The position numbers were made by a program, and so were the translations under genes. From NCBI GenBank assembly GCA_016213845.1, contig JACQZN010000028.1:124001-188000 (forward strand): a DNA stretch of 64,000 nt. The letters are read 5' to 3'. The DNA is from Candidatus Wallbacteria bacterium. GTDB taxonomy: Bacteria; Muiribacteriota; UBA6191; JACPRK01. The notes under the pieces were generated by a model that did not search any database, was not told where the DNA came from, and saw nothing but the letters and a program-made list of their open reading frames with translations. Positions 41,280-49,971 of the stretch are shown piece by piece (position 1 is the stretch's first letter; each line of letters begins with the position of its first letter).

Positions 41280-42272
41280 ATGAAAATCGCCTGCTTCAGC
41301 GTCAAGCCCTACGACCGCGAGTTCTTGCTCGGGGCCAACTCGGCGTTTGGCCATGAACTGACCTTCCTGGAACCCCACCTCTCCCGCGAGACCGTCGCAC
41401 TGGCCGCCGGCTTTCCGGCGGTCTGCGTCTTCGTCAACGACCGGCTGGACCGTCCCGTGCTGGAGGGTCTCGCTTCCGGCGGCTGCAAGCTGGTGGCGCT
41501 GCGCTGCGCGGGTTTCAACAATGTCGATCTGCCCTCCGCGGCCGCCCTCGGCATCACGGTGGTCCGGGTGCCGGCCTACTCGCCTCACGCGGTGGCCGAG
41601 CACACCGTCGCGCTCATCCTGGCCCTCAACCGGCGGCTGCACCGGGCCTACAATCGCGTGCGCGAGGGGAACTTCGCGCTGGACGGGCTCCTGGGGTTCG
41701 ATCTCCACGGCAAGGTGGCCGGCATCGTCGGCACCGGGAAGATTGGGGCCGTGGTCGCCCGCATCCTCCACGGGTTCGGCTGCAGACTCCTGGCGACCGA
41801 TGCGGTGCAGAACCCGGACTGCCTCTCCTTGGGTGTCGAGTACGTGCCGCTGCACGGGCTGCTCCGGCAATCCGACATCGTCACCCTCCACTGTCCCCTC
41901 ACCCCCCAGACCCGCTACCTGATCGACAGCCACTCCATCCTCGAGATGAAGGCCGGCGCGATGCTCATCAACACAGGCCGAGGGGCCCTGGTCGAGACGA
42001 CGGCGGTCATCGAGGGGCTCAAGCGCGGCAAGATCGGCTACCTGGGGCTCGACGTCTACGAAGAGGAGGGCGACCTCTTCTTCGAAGACCTCTCGAGCCA
42101 GGTCATCCAGGACGACGTTTTCACGCGCCTGCTCACGTTCCCCAACGTCCTCATCACCGGCCACCAGGCCTTCTTCACCCGCAACGCGCTGGAGGCCATC
42201 GCGACGACCACGCTTGCCAACGTCGGAGCCTTCGAGGGGGGCCGGCCCAGCGGCAACGAGGTGCGCGGCTAG
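41280..42272 (+). CDS. D-2-hydroxyacid dehydrogenase, D-lactate dehydrogenase (LdhA) type
   Basis: 330 residues, NAD-dependent. The nucleotide-binding motif is [16 protein letters not shown]. The catalytic set is seen as Arg in [11 protein letters not shown], Glu in [17 protein letters not shown] and His in [13 protein letters not shown]; the latter two blocks are typical of fermentative Ldh[24 protein letters not shown] is the conserved block before the nucleotide domain. It should interconvert pyruvate and D-lactate. The ATG at 41280 was used because the protein starts [12 protein letters not shown] like LdhA; an extension to 41238 would read into the inverted repeat. Confidence 0.93.
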   Translation: MKIACFSVKPYDREFLLGANSAFGHELTFLEPHLSRETVALAAGFPAVCVFVNDRLDRPVLEGLASGGCKLVALRCAGFNNVDLPSAAALGITVVRVPAYSPHAVAEHTVALILALNRRLHRAYNRVREGNFALDGLLGFDLHGKVAGIVGTGKIGAVVARILHGFGCRLLATDAVQNPDCLSLGVEYVPLHGLLRQSDIVTLHCPLTPQTRYLIDSHSILEMKAGAMLINTGRGALVETTAVIEGLKRGKIGYLGLDVYEEEGDLFFEDLSSQVIQDDVFTRLLTFPNVLITGHQAFFTRNALEAIATTTLANVGAFEGGRPSGNEVRG

Positions 42273-43264
42273 GGCCGCGGCCGCCGAGCGCCTTCCAGCA
42301 CGCTGAACTGGATGGCGGGGCGCAGCGGCTCCAGGAATCCGCGAATCGCGCGGGCCGTCAGGGCCAGCGCCGGCCGCGTTGCGGCGATCATGCGATCCCT
42401 CGGTCCAGCCGGCTCCATCCGTGCCAGGTCGGTTTCGGTCGCCGGCACGTCGACGGGCTGGCGGAACCGGTCGCCAAAGAACTCGATGCAGGCGCCGAAG
42501 AGCTGGCCCGACTGCTCGTGCGCTTTGCGCGCCACGCGCCGGACGGCGTCGGCGGGGTCGTCGAACTTCTCGAGATCGATGCCGCGAAGCGCCTGGCCCA
42601 GCTCGAGTGCGTCTTCGGCCACACGCCGGGCGATCCACGCTTCGTAGGCCAGGTGGTAATTGCTGGTGACTTTGGTCGTCCCGGCGATCGGGCTCGTGGG
42701 CACGACGAAGCGGGTGGATGTCTGGGTGGCGTGGTACGGCTGGCCCAGGTCCTCCACGTAGTGCATCGCGCATGCCAGGTAGCGCAGGCCCCAGTACGTG
42801 TCGCCCCGCGCCAGGGCGGCCTTCGCCGCTTCGCACCAGAGCGCCGCCCGATCGGGCGCGGCCCCCATCGCCGTCGCCGGCAGCGGGAAGTGGACCGTCC
42901 ACGACGGATAGTACATGTGGAAGTACCCGCGGCTGCTCATCCCCGTGTAGCCGCCCATGAAGCGCTGCTGCCAGCTGACGCGCAGCTCCTGGTCGGGTCC
43001 GTCGTCGGGCTCCATCGCGTAGCGCTCCAGGATCAACCGCGCCGCAAGCTGGTCACCCTGCCGCTCGCCCTTGTAGGGGAACGCATAGTCTTGCCGGATC
43101 TCGGAGACTCGATCCGTTCGCGTCGTCACCAAGACCGGCGGCAGGCTGTCGAGCCACGCCACGTCCGCCAGCGCCAGCCGCGTGAGCCGGTCGTGACCGT
43201 CCCAGGCCAGGGCGCCAGCCGGCGCCGCCAGCAGCAGAATCGTGATCCAGGCGACAATCCTCAT
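42269..43264 (-). CDS. Zinc-dependent phospholipase C/S1-P1 nuclease fold exported protein
   Basis: 331 residues. The signal peptide ends in [10 protein letters not shown], placing Trp at mature position 1 ([12 protein letters not shown]), the N-terminal zinc ligand typical of this fold. Other likely ligands are in [19 protein letters not shown] (His-x3-Asp and His) and [10 protein letters not shown] (His and Glu). Members are phospholipases C or P1-type nucleases; which activity applies here is open. Its stop overlaps the stop of the dehydrogenase gene by four bases in convergent orientation. Confidence 0.82.
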   Translation of the reverse strand: MRIVAWITILLLAAPAGALAWDGHDRLTRLALADVAWLDSLPPVLVTTRTDRVSEIRQDYAFPYKGERQGDQLAARLILERYAMEPDDGPDQELRVSWQQRFMGGYTGMSSRGYFHMYYPSWTVHFPLPATAMGAAPDRAALWCEAAKAALARGDTYWGLRYLACAMHYVEDLGQPYHATQTSTRFVVPTSPIAGTTKVTSNYHLAYEAWIARRVAEDALELGQALRGIDLEKFDDPADAVRRVARKAHEQSGQLFGACIEFFGDRFRQPVDVPATETDLARMEPAGPRDRMIAATRPALALTARAIRGFLEPLRPAIQFSVLEGARRPRP

Positions 43265-43298
43265 GGGCGCGGAATTCTAGCAGCCCGCGTCCCGAAAC

Positions 43299-44405
43299 TC
43301 AACGTCCAGCAAACCGGGCGCTCGATGCTCGGTCGGTAGCGCTCCAGGCCAACCCCTCGTTTCCACGGCGCTCCCAGTCGGCGACAGCGCCGGCCAGGAA
43401 GGCCAGCACGGCTGCCTCGTAGCGCTCGCCCAGCACGTCGTGGGCGCGGACGTGCACCGCACCTGGAACTCGCAGCAACTGCTTCGGACCCGAGTAGAGC
43501 CTGTGCATCCTGGCCGAGTGCTCCGGCGGCACGACCGTGTCCTCCTCGCCGTGGATGAACAGCACGGGTCTCGGAGCCAGTCCCTCCAGCGAGTCCTGCG
43601 GTCGCACCCAGTTCATCGACCAGCCCGTGGCCAGCCGCCCCCACAGATCGCATGCATGCTGCACCGGCGTCACGAGCCAGTCCGGGTACTTCCGGTACTG
43701 TTCTCGGCACATCTCCCAGAGCGTGGCGTACGGGCTGTCCAGCACGAAAGCGGCGATCTCCGGCGCGTACGGCGCCATCACCAGCGCCGCCGAGGCGCCC
43801 ATCGACTGGCCGAACACGACTACCGGTCTCAGACGCACGCGCGCCTGTGCCGTGCAGGTGGCCAGGTGGAGATCGGCCGCTTCGAAGCCTCCCAGCGTGC
43901 TCATCGTGCCCTGGCTGGTCCCGCAGGCCCGGAAGTCGAACAGCAGGCACGCGAAGCCCCCGCGCACCAGGAACGCCGCCTTGCCCAGCATCTGCTGGCG
44001 ATTGCCTCCCGCTCCGTGCGCCAGCACCACAGTCGCCTTGGGCGTATCGACGCCGAGGGCCGGCATCCACCAGCCCCTCAGCGTGAGCTTGTCGAAGGTG
44101 TGAAGCTCGATCTCGCGGTAGGTCAGCCCGCGGGCGAACCGATCGGGCGTCGTATGAATCGGCAGCCGCGGCCGGTACAGGTTCCGATAAACGGTCGGTA
44201 CGGGAAGCGCTACACCGAACACGAAACCCGCCAGCGCAACGAGCGCCACAGCGTTGCGCCGGGGCCTTCCCTGGGCCAGGACTCGCCCGGCCCACCAGCC
44301 GGTCCTCGTGGGCGCTTCGACTTCGGCCGCCGTGGGCACGCGCACGAACCCGCCGCGCCGGTCCTCGCCGTCGCTGTGTTCGGCTTCCGACGCGGTTTCG
44401 CTCAC
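43299..44405 (-). CDS. Membrane-anchored alpha/beta serine hydrolase, second paralogue
   Basis: 368 residues. One membrane helix lies near residues 42-62 and is followed by an alpha/beta-hydrolase domain. The nucleophile elbow is FGQSMGAS, an oxyanion-type HGAGGN lies upstream, the acid is in FIHGEEDTVVP, and the His is in GAVHVRAHD. GTG at 44405 overlaps the stop of the upstream paralogue as GTGA. The substrate is unknown; the family resembles extended esterases/dienelactone-like hydrolases with an N-terminal anchor. Confidence 0.87.
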   Translation of the reverse strand: MSETASEAEHSDGEDRRGGFVRVPTAAEVEAPTRTGWWAGRVLAQGRPRRNAVALVALAGFVFGVALPVPTVYRNLYRPRLPIHTTPDRFARGLTYREIELHTFDKLTLRGWWMPALGVDTPKATVVLAHGAGGNRQQMLGKAAFLVRGGFACLLFDFRACGTSQGTMSTLGGFEAADLHLATCTAQARVRLRPVVVFGQSMGASAALVMAPYAPEIAAFVLDSPYATLWEMCREQYRKYPDWLVTPVQHACDLWGRLATGWSMNWVRPQDSLEGLAPRPVLFIHGEEDTVVPPEHSARMHRLYSGPKQLLRVPGAVHVRAHDVLGERYEAAVLAFLAGAVADWERRGNEGLAWSATDRASSARFAGR

Positions 44406-45325
44406 GGCCTTCGCCCCCCGCCGGCACTCGCCATCGCCCTGTCGAAGTGCTCGAGCACCCGCCCGGCGTACTCCTGGCCGTGCTTCAGGTGGGCCGCCAC
44501 GTGCCAGGCGTCGGGCACCAGCCAGAGCTGCTTGGACCCACGGTACGCCGCGTGCAATCGCACGCTGTGCTCGTACGGAATGAGCGCGTCCTTCTGTCCA
44601 TGAATGAAGAGTACCGGACGTGGCTCCAGCTCCTGCACGTGGTGCTCCGGGCTGATGTCGAAGATGGAGCCGCCCACCATCAGCGAGCCCCAGAAGCTGA
44701 CGGCGTACTGCAGCGGCACACCCAGCAAGTCGGGCACGTGGCGGAAGTTCTCCCGGGCCATCTCCCAGAGCGATGCGAACGGACTGTCGAGCACATAGGC
44801 AGCGACCCGGGGCGTGTCGGCCGCCGCCAGGATGGCGGTTGCAGCGCCCATCGACTGCGCGAAGATGCCGATGGGGAGCCCCGGCGCCTTCCGCTCCAGC
44901 GCCGCAAGTCCTGCCCGCAGGTCCAGGGTCTCCCGCATGCCCAGGCTGCACCTGCGCCCCTGGCTCTTACCGTGGTTGCGGAACTCGAAGAGCAGGCACG
45001 AGTACCCTGCCGGCGCCAGGAACTGCGCCTTCGGAAGGACGTCTTCCCGGTTGGCCCCGACGCCATGGCAGACCAGCACGGCCCCCTTCGGCTGCTTCAC
45101 GGGCGCCGGGATGTACCAGGCCGCCAGCCGCAGCCCGTCGGCCGTCATGAGCTCCAGGTCCTCGAAGGCCAGCGGAGGAGCGTAGGAGAGAGGATTGCCC
45201 TGCGGGTGCCGGTGGACCCGGAACACATTCGTGCCCGCCGCGGCGATCGGGCCGAAGAGCGCCACCAGCAGGCCGATCCTGAGCGCGGCCCGCCCTGCCT
45301 TCCCGAGCTGTTCCCGGACGTCCAT
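44402..45325 (-). CDS. Membrane-anchored alpha/beta serine hydrolase, first paralogue
   Basis: 307 residues. A single N-terminal membrane helix (about 14-32) is followed by the hydrolase domain with CHGVGANRED, the nucleophile elbow FAQSMGAA, the acid in FIHGQKDALIP and the His in DAWHVAAHL. YVLDSPFASLWEMARENF is nearly the same as YVLDSPYATLWEMCREQY-like sequence in the next gene, so the two arose by duplication. It lies 12 bases after the TPR gene, making a three-gene minus-strand operon. Confidence 0.87.
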   Translation of the reverse strand: MDVREQLGKAGRAALRIGLLVALFGPIAAAGTNVFRVHRHPQGNPLSYAPPLAFEDLELMTADGLRLAAWYIPAPVKQPKGAVLVCHGVGANREDVLPKAQFLAPAGYSCLLFEFRNHGKSQGRRCSLGMRETLDLRAGLAALERKAPGLPIGIFAQSMGAATAILAAADTPRVAAYVLDSPFASLWEMARENFRHVPDLLGVPLQYAVSFWGSLMVGGSIFDISPEHHVQELEPRPVLFIHGQKDALIPYEHSVRLHAAYRGSKQLWLVPDAWHVAAHLKHGQEYAGRVLEHFDRAMASAGGGRRP

Positions 45326-45337
45326 CCCGGATGGAGT

Positions 45338-48265
45338 CTACACGCCGGCCGCGTCTGCTACCGCTGTGAGGCGCTCTCTGAGCGCCGGCTGGACCGGCTC
45401 CAGTGCCAGCGATTCCTCGTACTCCCGCACGGCAGCGTGCAGCTCGCCCGCAGCTTCCAGGGCCCGCCCCAGATGGGCGCGCGTCGAGGCGTTCGACGGG
45501 CTGATGCGCGCTGCCAGCGTCAGCTCCTCGATGGCGCCCTGGGCGTCCCCCACGTCCAGAAGCTCCAAACCCGCCTGAACGTGTCTTCTGAGTCGACTGG
45601 CCCGGACCCAGGCCGCTCCGAGCCCGGCGCCGAGAAGCAGGCTGACCGGGGTCCCGAGCGCGGCGCCTGCCGCCGCATGCGAGAAGGCTGCTCCGATCGG
45701 GACCATCCACGCGAAGAGGACGGCCTCCGCCGGCGGCCGCCGGACCGACCCCTCCGAGCGCACGCGGCTGCGGCCGCCGGACCGCCTCAGGCCGCGGACC
45801 GACTCGAGCTCCAGCAGCCCTCGCGCAAGGTTGTGCCGCACGTCCAGCCGGGCCGCCGCTCCCGGCGCCGATCGCAGCGCCTCCCGGTACTGGAGCACCG
45901 CCGAGCGCAGGTCCCCCTGGTCGTGAAACCTCAGACCCAGGTTGTAGCGCGCGGTCATCAACGGTACGGAGCCGACGGCTTGCCGGATGGCGCGCCGGTA
46001 CTCCACCCCGGCTTCCCGGCCGTTGCCGCCGGCCTCCAGCGCGAGCGCGCGCCGAAGATGGACGTACGTCTGGAAATCGGCGGCGAAGAGACACGCGATC
46101 GAGGCGCTGTAGAGAAACAGCAAGAGCTGGCCCGCCGAGGCCCCGCCCGGCTGCGTCATCTGCCAGAGCATCGAGACGGACACGAGACCGGCGGTCGCCG
46201 CGAAGAGGCCGCAGCCGGCCAGTGCTCCGGCTCCTGCGCGCATCGGGCCTCGCAGGCTTCGCCTGGGCTCCGCAAGCGACGGCGCCGGGCCCGCCGGGCG
46301 CGCCAGCCTCTCCGCGGTGTCCGGCTCGTGGAGCGCCAGGCTGCGGGCTGCTGCGGTGTGGCCGGGGTCGAGCCGCAGCGCTTCCCTGAGCTCGGTCGCT
46401 GCCTCGCGGTCGAGGCCGGCCTCCTGGTGGGCGCAGGCCAGCAGGTAATGGAGCTCTGCTGAGCGCGTCGAAAGCGCCAGCGCTTGCCGCGAGAGCAACG
46501 CGGCAGCTTCGTGGTCCCCCGCGTTCAGGAACCAGCGCGCCGCCGCTGCCTTGCGGGCGGGCGCCCCGACCCGCACCACCAGCCAGGCCGCGATCGCCCC
46601 GGCCGCCAGCGCGGGCCAGCAGCCCAGCTGCGGCCAGAGCACGTGCAGCCCGGCAGCCCACCCCGTGCCCAGCAACAGCGGAAGCACGCCGCCCGCCATG
46701 ACGGAGCGGTCCTGGCCAAAGCCGAGACTGGCCGCCGTCGCCCCGGCCGGTAGCTGCTCGATGGCGAGCGCCAGATTGTTCTCCGCGCTCGGGAGCCACT
46801 CCTCGGCGCCGAACGCCGCCGAGATGACCTGCCTGTACTCCCGGATGGCACCCGGCAGGTCGCCGTCCTGATGGTACGCGGTTCCCAGGTTGTAGCGCGT
46901 GAGCGAACCAGCCAGCATCGGTGCCGCCCGGCCAGCCGCTTCGTAGCAGCGGATGGCGCCGGTGGTGTCGCCGGCCTCTTGCAGGCGGATTCCCGTCCGC
47001 ACGAGGCGCTGGAAGCTGGCGCTCGCCAGCAGGAGGCAGACCGAGACGAGCCAGGCCCCGAGCGCCAGTCCGATCGGCATCGTCCAGCCCTCCCTCGCCG
47101 CCAGCGTCGCGGCACCCGGCTGCAACACCGACAGCGCCACGATCGAGGTGGCCACGACCGCTATCGCCGCCAGCACGCTGGAGTCCCGGGATGGAGGCAT
47201 CGGCCCCCTGGGCGGAACGACCCACTCCTGTGGTAGCGATCGAGCGGCAGGCACGCTGGGGTTCACCGCTTCCATCAGGGCTGCGAGGCGCTCCGAGGCC
47301 TCCGCGGAATTCGGGCATAGCGCCAGCGCCTCCTGGTACTGGGCGCGCGCAGCCCCGGCGTTGCCGCATGCCTCGTGAGCTGCCCCGAGCGCCACGTGAG
47401 CCTGGACCTGGCGGGGCCAGAGCCGGATCGACTCGCGGAAGTCCTCGCAAGCCCCGGACGCGTCGCCGAGCTCGAGCAAGTACCGGCCGCGAGCCAGCCT
47501 CACCCGGGAGAGCGTTCCGCGCGCCGCCGCCGCGCACGCCAGCAGCGCCAGGAGCAGGAAGCCGATCCGGTCGGGAATCCAGGGCGCCAGCATGCGCTCC
47601 ATCGTGACGGCGATCGTGATGTAGATCAGGAAGACTAGGGGACCGTGCAGGCGCCCGGCACTCGAAGGCGCTGCCGGCACCGGGCCCTCTTCCAGCGCGG
47701 CGCGCAGGTTCGCTGCGCAGGCGCGCGCGGTGGCGTCGCTGGCGGGGACGGGTCCGCCGAGCCGGGAGCGCAGGGCGCTGCGGTAGTGCCCGACGGCGTC
47801 CGCGAGCTCTCCTCGTCGATGGAGCGCGCATCCCAGGGCCAGATGGTGGAGGCCATTGAGCCCCTGCGCGCGCGCCGTGGCGCGCCGGAAGTGGGCCTCT
47901 GCCTCCTCGTCATCGCCTCGCGACCAGGCGGCCAGTCCTCGTCTCAGGTGGCGGACCGCCAGCAACTCCGAAAGGAGAGCCGCGGCGATGATGCAGAAAA
48001 ACAGAAGCGGCAGAAACCTCGCGAGGCGCGCAGCGGGCGGCTCGAAGGCGGCCGACGCCTGCAGCCCGGGCAGCGTCACTGCGGCCAGGATGGCGAGCTC
48101 CAGGAAGCCGGCCGTCAAGAGAGCGCTCCAGAACCTGGGAGGCCCCACGGGCTCCGCGGGGAGCGCGCGTCTGCCTGCTTCCGACCGACGCGGACCGTCG
48201 GGTGCCGGCGATGGAGTAGCGGGATCGGGTGGGGTGGGCTGCTGGGACTCGTTTGATGCGGTCAT
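45338..48265 (-). CDS. Large TPR-repeat polytopic membrane protein
   Basis: 975 residues. Pairs of membrane helices alternate with three sections of tetratricopeptide repeats. TPR units are readable at AWSRGDDEEAEAHFRRATARA, ARGRYLLELGDASGACEDFRESIRL, YNLGTAYHQDGDLPGAIREYRQVI, AGLDREAATELREALRLDPGHTAAA, YNLGLRFHDQGDLRSAVLQYREAL and GLELLDVGDAQGAIEELTLAARISP. The N-terminus is a Pro-rich tail. It probably assembles a membrane-bound complex, perhaps with the two hydrolases encoded just downstream. The ATG at 48265 was chosen; upstream ATGs at 48298 and 48295 are possible. Confidence 0.82.
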   Translation of the reverse strand: MTASNESQQPTPPDPATPSPAPDGPRRSEAGRRALPAEPVGPPRFWSALLTAGFLELAILAAVTLPGLQASAAFEPPAARLARFLPLLFFCIIAAALLSELLAVRHLRRGLAAWSRGDDEEAEAHFRRATARAQGLNGLHHLALGCALHRRGELADAVGHYRSALRSRLGGPVPASDATARACAANLRAALEEGPVPAAPSSAGRLHGPLVFLIYITIAVTMERMLAPWIPDRIGFLLLALLACAAAARGTLSRVRLARGRYLLELGDASGACEDFRESIRLWPRQVQAHVALGAAHEACGNAGAARAQYQEALALCPNSAEASERLAALMEAVNPSVPAARSLPQEWVVPPRGPMPPSRDSSVLAAIAVVATSIVALSVLQPGAATLAAREGWTMPIGLALGAWLVSVCLLLASASFQRLVRTGIRLQEAGDTTGAIRCYEAAGRAAPMLAGSLTRYNLGTAYHQDGDLPGAIREYRQVISAAFGAEEWLPSAENNLALAIEQLPAGATAASLGFGQDRSVMAGGVLPLLLGTGWAAGLHVLWPQLGCWPALAAGAIAAWLVVRVGAPARKAAAARWFLNAGDHEAAALLSRQALALSTRSAELHYLLACAHQEAGLDREAATELREALRLDPGHTAAARSLALHEPDTAERLARPAGPAPSLAEPRRSLRGPMRAGAGALAGCGLFAATAGLVSVSMLWQMTQPGGASAGQLLLFLYSASIACLFAADFQTYVHLRRALALEAGGNGREAGVEYRRAIRQAVGSVPLMTARYNLGLRFHDQGDLRSAVLQYREALRSAPGAAARLDVRHNLARGLLELESVRGLRRSGGRSRVRSEGSVRRPPAEAVLFAWMVPIGAAFSHAAAGAALGTPVSLLLGAGLGAAWVRASRLRRHVQAGLELLDVGDAQGAIEELTLAARISPSNASTRAHLGRALEAAGELHAAVREYEESLALEPVQPALRERLTAVADAAGV

Positions 48266-48361
48266 GGTCGGCTCGGTCCTCCCTCTGCCGGCCATCATAG
48301 GCCCGTCCGCCGCGGAAAAACGAGAACCGGAGTTACCGCCGATCGACGTTCGGCCACCCGA

Positions 48362-49534
48362 TCACGCCTTCTGGAGGATGGCGCACTTGAGGTAGCGCGT
48401 CTCCGGCATGGCGGGAACGGCAGGGTGATCGTGGGATTGACCGCGAAGCTCCAGCATCCGCAGCGACCGGCCCGTGGGGGCAGCGGCACGGGCCAGGGTG
48501 CGCACGAAATCCTCGGCGGAGACGTGGTAGGAGCATGAGGAGGTGACCAGGTAGCCGCCTTCGGAGACGAGCTCGAGCGCCTTGCGGTTGATGCGCTCGT
48601 AGGCCACGAGTGCCTCCTTGAGGTCCTTCTTCGTGCGCGCGAACGGGGGCGGGTCGAGGAAGACGACGTCGAAGGACCTGCCGGTCTCGCGGGCCTGGTC
48701 GAGGAAGGCGGGCACGTCCTTCTCGAGAGGCTCGATGCGGTCGGCCAGACCGTTGGCCAGGAAGTTCTCGCGCCCGAGCGCCAAGGCGGGGCCGCTGGAA
48801 TCGACGGCGGTGACGCTCTGAGCGCCGGCGCGGGCCGCCGACAGCGCCCAGGAGCCCGTGTAGCAGTAGGCGTCGAGCACTCGCTTGCCCTCGCAAAGCC
48901 GCGCCGCCAGGACCCGGTTGTCGCGCTGGTCGAAGTAGAAACCCGTCTTCTGACCGGCCAGGGGGTCAACCTTGTACCGAAGCCCGTCGATGACCGCCTC
49001 GAGCGGTCCCTCCAGCTCCCCGTGCGCGAGCTTCACGTAGGAGGCGAGTCCCTCGAGAGCCCGGGCCGAGGTGTCATTGCGCAGCACGATGACGCGCGGC
49101 GATACGGCGCGGCGAAGCGCCTCCAGGAACATCGGCAGGAGCTCCTCGGCGCCCGCCGTGGTGGTCTGCACGGCCACGGTGTCGCCATACCGATCGGCGA
49201 TGAACCCAGGGAGAAAGTCGCCCTCGCTGAAGACGAGCCGGTAGGCCGTCTCGCCCGGGTACCAGGCCTGTCTGAGCGCCAGCGCCGCCTTGAGCCGCTT
49301 GGCGAAGAACGCTTCGTCGATGGTGTCCTGGTGGCGCGTCAGGATGCGGCACGCGATGAGCGACGCCCGGTTGTGGTAGCCCAGGCCGACGAAGTGGCCC
49401 GTGGCGCTCTTGACGACCGCGAGCGCGCCCGGCTGGGCCTTCCCGTCGATCGTTTCGATCTCGTTCGAGAAGATCCAGAGATGTCCAGCGCGAATGCGGC
49501 GCTCTTCCGACTTCTTGAGTGTGATGGTGAGCAA
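48362..49534 (-). CDS. Class I SAM-dependent rRNA methyltransferase, RlmI/RlmK-like
   Basis: 390 residues. An N-terminal PUA domain (about 1-75, including IRAGHLWIFSNEIE) and a linker are followed by a Rossmann methyltransferase with VLDAYCYTGSWALSAARAGA (SAM loop), FDVVFLDPPPFARTKKD (DPPxF catalytic motif) and a C-terminal Cys in TSSCSYHVS. This is the RlmI architecture, which makes 5-methylcytosine in 23S rRNA. The TTG at 49534 is the likely start because GGAGGAG lies five bases upstream. Longer frames read an artificial peptide (RYSLLATRYSLL) out of the heptamer array at 49570-49615. Confidence 0.92.
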   Translation of the reverse strand: MLTITLKKSEERRIRAGHLWIFSNEIETIDGKAQPGALAVVKSATGHFVGLGYHNRASLIACRILTRHQDTIDEAFFAKRLKAALALRQAWYPGETAYRLVFSEGDFLPGFIADRYGDTVAVQTTTAGAEELLPMFLEALRRAVSPRVIVLRNDTSARALEGLASYVKLAHGELEGPLEAVIDGLRYKVDPLAGQKTGFYFDQRDNRVLAARLCEGKRVLDAYCYTGSWALSAARAGAQSVTAVDSSGPALALGRENFLANGLADRIEPLEKDVPAFLDQARETGRSFDVVFLDPPPFARTKKDLKEALVAYERINRKALELVSEGGYLVTSSCSYHVSAEDFVRTLARAAAPTGRSLRMLELRGQSHDHPAVPAMPETRYLKCAILQKA

Positions 49535-49569
49535 TTTGTCTCCTCCGGTCGGGGGGAAGGGTACAGGAG

Positions 49570-49615
49570 GGAGTAGCGAGTAGCGAGTAGCGAGTAGTGA
49601 GTAGCGAGGAGTGAG
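49570..49615 (+). repeat. GAGTAGC/GAGTAGT heptamer array upstream of the methyltransferase
   Basis: About six and a half 7-base units with small variants, 36 bases upstream of the TTG start of the minus-strand methyltransferase gene. The stop-bearing strand (TAG) is plus; the minus strand, which leads into the gene, has no stops. A second array in reverse orientation lies at 49791-49820. Confidence 0.9.
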
Positions 49616-49971
49616 GCGGGACGCTTGCGTCCGCACGTCCTCTTCGGCTCGCCTGACTACTCCGCGACTCTTCAGCTACTCCTCGGATCCGTTCCCAAGT
49701 CGAGGAGTCTGGCCCCCATCAGTATCGGGCTTTCACAAGCTCAGCCCGAAAGTTCGTGGGGCGACGCTGGATAGGCTCGTGGCCTCTCGTTCCTCACTAC
49801 TCGCTACTCACTACTCGCTAGTTGGTCCCGTGACTCTCGACACGCGAGATCCCGCTCGGCGAGCGGCATGACGCGGCATGCAGACGTTGACTTTGCGAGC
49901 GCCGGATGGTAGCATCGTCGGACGCTTCGAGCGCGAGAGTCCGGGCCAAGAGCGGTGGGAGGAGGAGTGCG
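49616..49971. other. Non-coding core and right-hand heptamer array
   Basis: 49616-49790 is a core without a credible gene; a degenerate CTACTCC-like patch lies near 49656-49684. The inverted array CTCACTA/CTCGCTA at 49791-49820 mirrors the array at 49570-49615. 49821-49971 leads to the aldehyde dehydrogenase gene and ends in GGGAGGAGGAG before its ATG. The layout matches the gene-containing unit at 17160-17690 but without the gene. Confidence 0.75.

Noticed and set aside
44967..47831. A long minus-strand frame overlapping the TPR membrane protein in another phase
   Set aside because: The translation is Arg/Gly/Pro-rich without helices, whereas the chosen frame has clear TPR repeats and membrane helices.
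49535..49636. N-terminal extension of the RlmI-like methyltransferase
   Set aside because: The extra residues are translated heptamer repeats. The TTG at 49534 has a strong ribosome site, and the PUA domain begins there.
49611..49871. A small plus-strand frame of 86 codons between the methyltransferase and aldehyde dehydrogenase genes
   Set aside because: It reads through heptamer arrays at both ends and has no ribosome site or recognisable sequence.
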